Shown in pieces: positions 1-7,136 of a stretch of 21,440 nucleotides of DNA. The translations under genes and the position numbers were made by a program. The notes under the pieces are model-generated. The model did no database searches, was not told where the DNA came from, and saw only the letters and a program-made list of their open reading frames with translations. The stretch's first letter is position 1; each line of letters opens with the position of its first letter. The DNA lies in IMG/VR virus record IMGVR_UViG_3300048128_000051, positions 1-21,440 of that record. The stretch is one strand, 5' to 3'. This DNA comes from a virus.

Positions 1-2
1 AA

Positions 3-1070
3 AGCGTTGAAGCGACCATTAACACTAACCAGCTTAATGTCATAGTAAACCTAAACCCTGGCCAAGATTTACAGATATTTACCACAGGCGGTGAGTTTAT
101 TGTTGCCCAGGGGGCTAACGAGCCGGTCACGCCTTCTAACTTCCTTGTCAAGCCGCAAAGCCGTCTGGGCAGCCGACCAGGCGTTCCTGTCGAGGATTTA
201 GCCGGCGCAACAATTATTGTGCAGCGTCAGGGCAAATCGCTTATCAGCTTTCAATTTACAGACACAACTGCCAGTTATGGTGCGCAGCCGCTATCTGTTT
301 TAAGCAGCCACTTGCTTAATGACCCGGTAGACCTTTCTATACGCCGGGCAACGTCAACAGATGAAACAGACAGGCTGTTCCTGGTCAACGCCGGCGATGG
401 CAGCATGGCAGTTTATTCTATTCTACAGGCTCAAAATGTTATAGCGCCCAGCAGATTTACCACAGACGGCGAATTTATAGCTGTAGCTAATGAGCTTTCA
501 GACACATACGCAATAGTCAAAAGAACAATAAACAGCGCGACAGTGTACTATCTGGAGAAGTTTAACGAAAGTTTGACACTGGATAGCGCTAAGTCGGGCT
601 CTGCAGCCGCCTCAACTACCATGAGCCACTTAGAGGGGGAAACAGTAGAGATTGTTAGAGACGGCGTTCTGGAGCCCTCTCAGACGGTTCCGGCATCTCC
701 GCATACAATTACATTTGGCACAGCTGCTACAAGCAGTTTTCAAGTTGGCCTTAACTACAATATCACAATCAAGACAATGCCAGCTGAGCCGGCGCTGCCC
801 CAGGGCACTGTCCAGGGCGTAAACAAAAGAATTGTCCAGGTAGATGCTATTGTGCATGAGACGCAGAACATGACCATTAACGGCAAGCCGGTTGCTTTCA
901 GGCAGTTCGGCGCCAGCGTTCTTGGTCAGCCGGTGCAAGAATTTACCGGCACAAAAACTGTTCATGGGTTGCTAGGCTTTAGCAACACTGGTCAAATAAC
1001 TATTAGTCAAAGTGTCCCGTTAAAAATGACGGTGCTAGGCATCGAATACAGAATGAGCGTGGGGAATTAA
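3..1070 (+). CDS. Tail nozzle / tail tubular protein B-like, 5' end missing
   Basis: The reading frame is open from the first bases of the window, so this is the C-terminal 355 residues of a longer protein; the GTG at 219 is internal and should not be taken as the start. The order of motifs matches the nozzle proteins of short-tailed phages (T7 gp12-like): a strand ending FTTGGEFIVAQG (codons at about 81-116), then VTPSNFLVKPQSRLGS, then IIVQRQGKSLISFQF, then a segment about a low-complexity surface loop and YYLEKFNE. In such phages this protein closes the distal end of the tail tube and touches the fibres. It is the first gene of the plus-strand chain seen here and is followed two bases later by a small ejection protein, the order found in T7-like genomes. 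Assignment rests on recalled family pattern, not on a search; the family is quite sure, the exact role moderately so. Confidence 0.72.
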   Translation, partial: SVEATINTNQLNVIVNLNPGQDLQIFTTGGEFIVAQGANEPVTPSNFLVKPQSRLGSRPGVPVEDLAGATIIVQRQGKSLISFQFTDTTASYGAQPLSVLSSHLLNDPVDLSIRRATSTDETDRLFLVNAGDGSMAVYSILQAQNVIAPSRFTTDGEFIAVANELSDTYAIVKRTINSATVYYLEKFNESLTLDSAKSGSAAASTTMSHLEGETVEIVRDGVLEPSQTVPASPHTITFGTAATSSFQVGLNYNITIKTMPAEPALPQGTVQGVNKRIVQVDAIVHETQNMTINGKPVAFRQFGASVLGQPVQEFTGTKTVHGLLGFSNTGQITISQSVPLKMTVLGIEYRMSVGN

Positions 1071-1072
1071 AA

Positions 1073-1507
1073 ATGCAAATGGCGATGGCGGGTTTTTCCG
1101 CATTTATGCAAATCAGAGCAGGGCAAGCTGAAAAAGCAATGTATAACGCGAAAGCTGCTGAAGCTGTTATACAAGGAAAAGCTAAGGCTCTCGAGGCAAA
1201 GCGAAAAGGTGTGGCGGTTTTGCAAAATCTAAACGAGACGTTGGCAACTACGGCGGCTAGGGCAACTACAGGCGGCGGTGTAGTAAACACTTTATCACTA
1301 ACGAATTACGCTATGAAAACCGGTGTGTCTGAGTATTACACTACAAAAGACAATGCGACCCTTGCCGTAGGGCAAGCGGATTTCCAAGCTGGGATTTATA
1401 AGACTGCTGGTAAGCAAGCGATGTTAAGCGCCTATGCGGGCGCAGCCGGCACATTAGGTCAGGGGCACTCTAATCAAATGCAATCAGGCGGGTATGGAAT
1501 TGGATAA
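1073..1507 (+). CDS. Small internal virion (ejection) protein, gp14-like
   Basis: A 144-residue protein, rich in Ala and Gln, mostly helical at the N terminus (residues 10-60, with QAEKAMYNAKAAEA and KAKALEAKRKG) and with a Gly-rich end. The pattern of an Ala-rich helix followed by Arg/Lys-rich helix, a Gly turn (TTGGGVV) and another helix is typical of the small ejection proteins (T7 gp14-like) that leave the virion first and insert in the outer membrane. The ATG at 1073 is preceded by GGGGA seven bases upstream; in-frame ATGs at 1079 and 1085 are less well placed. It ends in a TAATG overlap with the next gene, so translation is probably coupled. The role is inferred from size, composition and position between nozzle and large ejection protein. 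Confidence 0.62.
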   Translation: MQMAMAGFSAFMQIRAGQAEKAMYNAKAAEAVIQGKAKALEAKRKGVAVLQNLNETLATTAARATTGGGVVNTLSLTNYAMKTGVSEYYTTKDNATLAVGQADFQAGIYKTAGKQAMLSAYAGAAGTLGQGHSNQMQSGGYGIG

Positions 1508-3732
1508 TGGCACGCAGACCTAGATACCAAAAATTAGGCATTGGTTTAGACGCACCAGCTCGAACAGACTTTGCCGGTCTGCAAGAGACTGCACGCGCTG
1601 CGCAAAATATATCCCGTCAAATTGACAGGATGAGTGACTTTGTTTTTAAACAAGAATCAAAAAAAGCAGAGCAGCGCGGAAAGCAAAGAGTGCAAGACCT
1701 CGGGGCGCAGCCAGTGTTGGCAGAGCTAACGAAACAGGGCGGGCCTACAAATATTGAGCAGCGAGCAGCGTTTGCAACAGCCAACCGAATTGCAGCTGCT
1801 GAGCTAGAAACAGAAGCACAGCTAGAAATAGACAAGGTTCTTACTGACGCAGAAATAAACAAAACTTCGTTTTCGATAGTGCAAGAAAGCCTGACCAACA
1901 TTACAAATGGATTGCCGGCTGCGTTATCGGACTTAGACCCAGAAACTGCGGGCATATTGCGCCAGCGAATTGGTGCGCTGCAACAAAAAGCAGAAAACAA
2001 ATACAGCGTATTCGCTAACAACGTGCAAGTCAAAGCAGCTCAAGGGCGAGCATTAACAGGTATTGACGTTAGGCGCCGGGGTATTATGCAGACCGCTGCT
2101 TCCCGGTATTACGATGAAGGTGGTAACGTTGATGAGGTTCAGCGTCAGGCTGCTGTGAATTTCGATTTAGAAAACTTAGCGACATTTATGCGTGATTTGC
2201 AGTTTGACGAAGATGATATCAGCAAAGTCGTACTTTCCGCTAAAGAAGATAGTGTAATGGAAAGCACATACTTTGATTTCCGGCAGCTAGGCTCTCTTGA
2301 AGAAAAGCAATCATTTATCAGCGAGCAACGGGATTCGTTGCCTAAAATAATAGGTGAAGAAAAAGCCAGGACCACTTTGAATGGGCTGCAGACTGAAATG
2401 AACAAACAAGTGACCGGGCTAAAAGGTCAGGCCACACAGGCAAAATCCAAAGTTAAAGAGTTGTCCAGTGTTCTTACAGACGGCGGTATGCCCAACGAAT
2501 CTGACATAATTAGGCTAGAGCAACAGATAGACAGTTTAGGTGATTACGGGACAGAAGCTAAACAGGATTTAGCAGATTTTAAGTTTTTGCGCACTTCTAT
2601 GAAAGCTGTACGGTCTATGAACCCGGCGATGCTGCAGCAAGAAATAAATAAGCTGCAACAAGGTTTGCCTGGTTTGGGTGGCCCAGGGCTAGACACGATA
2701 CAGGAAACTACGCTGCTAAAGTCGGCCAATAAGTTTCTTACTAAAATGAACACAGAGCTTGAAAGGGACCCTTTCAGTTTTGGAGTTACAACCGGATTAA
2801 TAACTTTTGAGCCACTTGACCCGTTTGATGCGGATAATTTTGCAGTACAGGCGCAAGCTAGGATTAGGGATGGTTTGGCTGTAAGCCAATATTATGGGAC
2901 GCCTCCAGCCTTTATCACAGATGAAGAGGCGAAAGTTTATACCGAAATAATGCAGGGCCAAGATGTTGGGCGGCAAATGGCATTGTTGACAACGATACAC
3001 AGCACTTTCGGCAAAGAGCACGCCGCTGATGTTTTTGCGCAAATAGCGGGCAAAGACCAGGAGATAGGGCACATTGCCGGGCTTCTTACAATGGGTATGC
3101 ACCAGGTTTCAACAGAGGCTTTAGAAGGCCGAGATTTATTACAACAGGGCTATGTCCCGGTAGACTTTACACCTGAGTCAACAAAAAGTATTTCGGACGA
3201 GTTTTTTGGCAATGCTATGGTGGTTCAAGGTGCGGCAAGAGAAAGCGGTTTAAAAGTTGCTGAAGCTATTTATGCGAAGCGTGCCAACAGGCAATCAATA
3301 AAACAATTTAATAATAATTTGTGGTTAGAAAGCCTAGAGTCTGCGTTTGGAAAAAACAGGGGTTTGGGTGGTATTCAAAAAGTTTTCGGCGATAAAACTC
3401 TTTTGCCCGCGTATGTTTCTTCTGATGAAGTGGAGGCGGCATTTGACAACATGACACCAGACAAACTGTTTGAGGCATCTGGTATTCGTTTGCCTAAAGA
3501 GCAATTTGAAGAAATTTTTAAACCGCAAACGAGCGGCTTATTTGGCACAGATGCTGCTGAATTTAACGATGATTACAGTTTGCTCAACATCGGCTATGGT
3601 GAGTACATGATTGTACTGGGGCAGCCAAACGGTTACGGAGGAAAAGTGGCGGGTGCTTACGAGGATGAGTTTGGTGGCGTTGAAGGTGAGCGTGATTTAA
3701 TTATTAACCTAAACACTTTGTTGAACAGATAA
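1507..3732 (+). CDS. Large internal virion (ejection) protein, gp15-like
   Basis: A 741-residue, largely helical, charged protein with no signal peptide or membrane segment. The N terminus is basic (MARRPRYQKLG) and is followed by long heptad-like stretches rich in Gln, Glu and Lys (about residues 30-140 and 290-400), fitting a rod-like core protein. Position, size and composition match the middle ejection protein (gp15-type) of podoviruses, which forms part of the inner core and later a periplasmic conduit. I see no enzymatic motif. It starts at ATG 1507 inside the stop codon of the previous gene (TAATG) and ends in another TAATG with the following gene. The family call is by synteny and composition only; another structural role is possible. 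Confidence 0.55.
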   Translation: MARRPRYQKLGIGLDAPARTDFAGLQETARAAQNISRQIDRMSDFVFKQESKKAEQRGKQRVQDLGAQPVLAELTKQGGPTNIEQRAAFATANRIAAAELETEAQLEIDKVLTDAEINKTSFSIVQESLTNITNGLPAALSDLDPETAGILRQRIGALQQKAENKYSVFANNVQVKAAQGRALTGIDVRRRGIMQTAASRYYDEGGNVDEVQRQAAVNFDLENLATFMRDLQFDEDDISKVVLSAKEDSVMESTYFDFRQLGSLEEKQSFISEQRDSLPKIIGEEKARTTLNGLQTEMNKQVTGLKGQATQAKSKVKELSSVLTDGGMPNESDIIRLEQQIDSLGDYGTEAKQDLADFKFLRTSMKAVRSMNPAMLQQEINKLQQGLPGLGGPGLDTIQETTLLKSANKFLTKMNTELERDPFSFGVTTGLITFEPLDPFDADNFAVQAQARIRDGLAVSQYYGTPPAFITDEEAKVYTEIMQGQDVGRQMALLTTIHSTFGKEHAADVFAQIAGKDQEIGHIAGLLTMGMHQVSTEALEGRDLLQQGYVPVDFTPESTKSISDEFFGNAMVVQGAARESGLKVAEAIYAKRANRQSIKQFNNNLWLESLESAFGKNRGLGGIQKVFGDKTLLPAYVSSDEVEAAFDNMTPDKLFEASGIRLPKEQFEEIFKPQTSGLFGTDAAEFNDDYSLLNIGYGEYMIVLGQPNGYGGKVAGAYEDEFGGVEGERDLIINLNTLLNR

Positions 3733-6700
3733 TGACTTTTCAATACAAAAAAGCCAGCCCATTTGATTTAGCAGCCTTGCCTACGCTAGACCCAAATCCT
3801 CAATCTGGGTTTGATGAAAGCCGGCAACTAGCATATCGCGCTATTGAATTAAACGACACATCTGTAAGCGAGGCCAATGCTCTTGAAGAGGTGTGGGACC
3901 CTATCATCGAAGAGATGAACAGTAGACAAACGGGCAAAACATTTTACAACCCTAGCATAAATTACAGAACCGGCATCTTCAACGAGGAATATCAAGAACA
4001 AAATTACTCTGGTGCAGTTACTGAAATTTTAAATGAAATAGAAACCAATGATATGTTCTCTGATTTGCGCGGTGTCGTAGACAGAGACTTAATATATGAG
4101 CAAGCAGCCACTAACGCTAGAGAAGCAAATGACGCTTTTTTGCGAAACAGCCCGGTGAGCTCTACGCTAGGAACTTTTGTCGGTACTGCTCATGCAGCGT
4201 TAGATGACCCGGTTCTTATCGGTTCGATGTTGTTTGGCGGCGCTAAAGGTGTTTGGCAAATGGCTTTACAAGAAATGGCTATTGGCGCTGCATCAGAAGC
4301 TGTAATCCAAACAAAAGTAAAAGAATGGTATGAAAGCACCGGCCAGGAATATACAGACGAAAAATTTAGGAACGCTGTTCTTTATGGTGGCGCTATCGGT
4401 TTTGCTACACCGTTTGCTTTTAAAGGCGCGGGCATGGGCTTTAAGGCAACAGGCAAAGCTGTAAACTTTACTGTGGACCAACTGAAGCAGGGCATATCTG
4501 TTATGCGTGCAGCTGGTGTGCCGTCCACATCACGCGGAAGATTTGCCGAAGAACTGGCTGACGAGATAGAGGCAGTTAACGAAGCAAACCCACTCGATGC
4601 ACCCGTTAACAATCCCCTGCCAGCGCAAACGGAGCACATGGCAAGAGTTGAAGCTGCAGCTGTTGCAGCTGAAAAAAACGTACCACCGGCAATGCCAGAC
4701 CAACCGAAGGTGCCGGCCAGAGCACTAACTGTCAGTGATGTTGATAAAGCCGACCCAACTGTGTACCCTTTCGACCCGAACAAATTGCAAGTAGATGCCG
4801 AGAAATTCCAATTTAAAAGTGGCGGGGATGAATTTGGCGTAACAGAAAAATTGCAAGGAGTTACAAAATGGAACCCAATTTATGCCGAAGAAATATTAGT
4901 ATGGGAGCGTGCAGACGGCACACAGTTTGTAATTGATGGACACCAGCGCACTGGCCTTGCACGCAGAATTATGGCCAATGACCCGAAACAAAAAATAAGC
5001 GTTAATGGAAAAAAATTAAACGAAAAAGATGGATGGACCGCTGAGACTGCCAGGGCTGTTGCTGCTTTAAAAAACATATCACAAGGCTCCGGCACCGGCA
5101 TTGACGCAGCTAAAGTGTTGAAGGAGGACCCTAGCTTTGTCAGAGAGCTGCCGCCTAAATCAGCACTGGTGCGAGATGCAAATGGTCTAGTTGAGCTGTC
5201 AGATGAGACGTTTCTTGCTGTGGTCAACGGCGTTGTAGAAGAAAGTTATGGTGCAATAGTGGGCCGTCTTATCAAAGACGAAGGTCTGCAGCAAGCGGCT
5301 GTAGCTGTTTTAGCAAAAACCCAACCTGATAATAAATTTCAAGCTGAAAGCATTGTGCGTCAGGTAATGGAAGCCGGCGCAGAAACAAGAACACAAGAAA
5401 CGCTATTCGGTGAAGAAATAATTACAGAAAGTTTTTTTGCAGAACGTGCTAAGATTTTAGATGCTACGGTTAAGCAGCTGCGCAGAGATAAAGCAGCTTT
5501 TAATAGCCTGGTAAACAATAGAGAGCGCCTTGAGCAAGAAGGAAACAAGATAGTTGAGGGCGCAAACAAACGGAGAGCAGAAAATGATACGCAAGCAATC
5601 GCAATCCTCCAAGCAATCGCCAACAGAAAGGGGCCAATCTCAGACGCCCTCACAGCGGCAGCCAGGACAGCCCGAGACACCGGCAGCTTTACAAACCCTA
5701 TCAGCGGATTTGTCGAAACTGTCAGACGAGGAATACGAGATGGTCAGTTTGATGGCGCAGCGGTTAGCGATGGAAGGAGCCTTGAAAATGATACGCCGCA
5801 AGGCAGCCCTCGCCCGGCAGAGCCAGAGCCAAACGTAGAATTATTTGATGAACCGTCTGGCATTGGAGCGCAGCGTCAAGCAGAACAGCTAGAAACAGAC
5901 ACTAAAAATGAACTTGTCGAAAGCGTGCCGCCAGAACGTGTTGAGGGATTTCAACAAGACAGAGAGCTTTTAGATGATTTTAAAAGACTGTTAGACGAAG
6001 GGGCAGACGAAGATACACTGTTTCAGCACCCTGCAGCTGTAAAAGCAATAGAAGCTGCAGAAGCAATACCGGCAACAAACAAGCGAGAAGGTTTTGGTAC
6101 AGATGAGTTCCGGGCTGAAAGAGAATTTGATTTTGACGGCGAGACAGTTAAAGGCTATGATGAAGCGTTATTCCGGCATTTCGAGCTATCTACTACGCTG
6201 GCCTACAGAGAGCTGGGCATGGAAGTCCCGGATATCCCTGTCCTTTATGAAGGCAAAGCTGTTATATTAGTCGGACCGCCCGCAGCAGGGAAAAGCACGT
6301 TAGCCAACCCAATAGCGGTAAAGTTGAAAGCAGCAATACCAGACTCAGACGAATTTAAAAAAACGCTGCCTGAGTACGAAGGTGGCCTGGGTGCTGCAGC
6401 TGTTCATGCTGAAAGCTCTGGCATGGCAAAAGAGTTGGTTGACGCTTCAGCTGATTCCAAACTCAACATGGTAATACCCAAAGTGGGTGAAGATGCGGCT
6501 ACTATAGAAAAATTACGCAAGAAGCTAAAAGACAAGGGGTATGACGTAGCATTAATAAACATGGATGTAAGCTACGAAAACGCCTTAGTGCGGATGTTTA
6601 AAAGGTTTGTGTCTAAAGGTAGGCTTATTGGCGCAGACTACATGAAGTCTATAGGTAACAGGCCAACACAAACATACAATGACATCAAAGGCAATTTTGA

Positions 6701-7136
6701 TAGGTATGTAGATATTGACAACAATGGGGGCAAAGAAATTGGCCCTAGAATTAAGGAGGACAATTATGGTGGACCAGAAATCGCAGAAGCAATTAGCTCG
6801 GCTAGACCTACGCAAATACAACTGGAGCCAGGAAGAGCGGATGGCAGAAGAGCAAGCGGAGAAGAACCCGCAGTATCAAGACCGAGTGAACCGGCTGGCA
6901 GAGCGACTGAAGCGGAAGAGGACCGGGGAGTAGGCTTTGGCATACTGGCTAAAGTAGAAGCAGAGATAGCCAAAGAAGAACAGTTAATGAGCGAAGCCGC
7001 AAAAGCAATTCCTGTTGTCAGAGGTGTGGACGATGCTGGCAATGAGATTGTTGGCACTGCTACAAGAAAAGAGTTGTTGGACGAAATAGACCAAGATAAA
7101 AAAATGCTCGATAGACTACGGGGTTGCGTAACATGA
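3732..7136 (+). CDS. Polyvalent-type ejection protein with ParB/DdrB-like and zeta-toxin-like kinase domains
   Basis: An 1134-residue multidomain protein. Residues about 130-260 are Ala/Gly-rich and partly hydrophobic. Residues about 350-465 form a ParB/DdrB-like domain with the signature VIDGHQRTGLARR near D402-R406. Residues about 790-1005 look like a zeta-toxin/UDP-sugar-kinase type P-loop domain: Walker A GPPAAGKST at 848-856, the acidic PDSDEF at 870-875, and SKGR at 961-964. Zeta toxins phosphorylate UDP-N-acetylglucosamine and block wall synthesis. Linkers around 650-720 and 1010-1050 are rich in Pro, Glu and Arg. Such ParB plus effector fusions fit the published concept of polyvalent proteins that enter the host with phage DNA. 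Its place between two ejection-type genes supports packaging in the virion, but that is inference. It ends with ATGA overlapping the next start. Two candidate nested genes lie in its +1 frame (5584-5838, 6766-6933). Confidence 0.75.
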   Translation: MTFQYKKASPFDLAALPTLDPNPQSGFDESRQLAYRAIELNDTSVSEANALEEVWDPIIEEMNSRQTGKTFYNPSINYRTGIFNEEYQEQNYSGAVTEILNEIETNDMFSDLRGVVDRDLIYEQAATNAREANDAFLRNSPVSSTLGTFVGTAHAALDDPVLIGSMLFGGAKGVWQMALQEMAIGAASEAVIQTKVKEWYESTGQEYTDEKFRNAVLYGGAIGFATPFAFKGAGMGFKATGKAVNFTVDQLKQGISVMRAAGVPSTSRGRFAEELADEIEAVNEANPLDAPVNNPLPAQTEHMARVEAAAVAAEKNVPPAMPDQPKVPARALTVSDVDKADPTVYPFDPNKLQVDAEKFQFKSGGDEFGVTEKLQGVTKWNPIYAEEILVWERADGTQFVIDGHQRTGLARRIMANDPKQKISVNGKKLNEKDGWTAETARAVAALKNISQGSGTGIDAAKVLKEDPSFVRELPPKSALVRDANGLVELSDETFLAVVNGVVEESYGAIVGRLIKDEGLQQAAVAVLAKTQPDNKFQAESIVRQVMEAGAETRTQETLFGEEIITESFFAERAKILDATVKQLRRDKAAFNSLVNNRERLEQEGNKIVEGANKRRAENDTQAIAILQAIANRKGPISDALTAAARTARDTGSFTNPISGFVETVRRGIRDGQFDGAAVSDGRSLENDTPQGSPRPAEPEPNVELFDEPSGIGAQRQAEQLETDTKNELVESVPPERVEGFQQDRELLDDFKRLLDEGADEDTLFQHPAAVKAIEAAEAIPATNKREGFGTDEFRAEREFDFDGETVKGYDEALFRHFELSTTLAYRELGMEVPDIPVLYEGKAVILVGPPAAGKSTLANPIAVKLKAAIPDSDEFKKTLPEYEGGLGAAAVHAESSGMAKELVDASADSKLNMVIPKVGEDAATIEKLRKKLKDKGYDVALINMDVSYENALVRMFKRFVSKGRLIGADYMKSIGNRPTQTYNDIKGNFDRYVDIDNNGGKEIGPRIKEDNYGGPEIAEAISSARPTQIQLEPGRADGRRASGEEPAVSRPSEPAGRATEAEEDRGVGFGILAKVEAEIAKEEQLMSEAAKAIPVVRGVDDAGNEIVGTATRKELLDEIDQDKKMLDRLRGCVT
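5584..5838 (+). CDS. Candidate nested gene 1 (84 aa) inside the ParB/zeta gene, +1 frame
   Basis: An 84-codon frame nested in the ParB/zeta gene. ATG 5584 is preceded by GGAGAG with a six-base gap. The product has a Gln/Ser/Pro-rich, probably disordered N terminus (residues 1-38) and a well-formed amphipathic helical C terminus (about 40-78, with LSKLSDEEYEMVSLMAQRL and MIRRKAALAR). The host frame here encodes the helical and then Pro-rich stretch between ParB and zeta domains. The frame is bounded by a stop at 5551-5553, so the open stretch is only 95 codons and may be chance. No similarity is recognised. I rate it as possible, weaker than the nested frame at 6766. Confidence 0.28.
   Translation: MIRKQSQSSKQSPTERGQSQTPSQRQPGQPETPAALQTLSADLSKLSDEEYEMVSLMAQRLAMEGALKMIRRKAALARQSQSQT
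6753..6760 (+). promoter_or_regulatory. Strong internal ribosome-binding site for the nested gene at 6766
   Basis: AAGGAGGA lies inside the ParB/zeta coding sequence, six bases before ATG 6766 in the +1 frame. It is as good as the best ribosome-binding sites between the real genes of this phage (for example before the tail fibre at 9628). In the host frame it encodes Lys-Glu-Asp, so selection for that peptide alone would not need AAGGAGG rather than synonymous AAAGAAGA. Confidence 0.5.
6766..6933 (+). CDS. Candidate nested gene 2 (55 aa, charged helical) after the zeta domain, +1 frame
   Basis: A 55-codon frame with an AGGAGG site six bases upstream. The product (starting MVDQKSQKQLARLDLRKYNW, then many Glu, Arg and Gln) reads as one or two charged amphipathic helices and looks protein-like. 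The host frame over the same bases is a Pro/Gly/Arg/Glu-rich linker immediately downstream of the zeta-like kinase domain, a tolerant place for overprinting; the host frame regains a helical, family-like C terminus after it. Zeta toxins are classically neutralised by a small helical antitoxin (epsilon), so a nested inhibitor or virion accessory is conceivable, but nothing in the sequence shows this. No homolog is recognised. Confidence 0.42.
   Translation: MVDQKSQKQLARLDLRKYNWSQEERMAEEQAEKNPQYQDRVNRLAERLKRKRTGE

Noticed and set aside
219-1070. GTG at 219 as the start of the nozzle protein
   Set aside because: The frame is open to the window edge and the upstream codons match the same protein family, so the gene is cut by the window rather than starting there.
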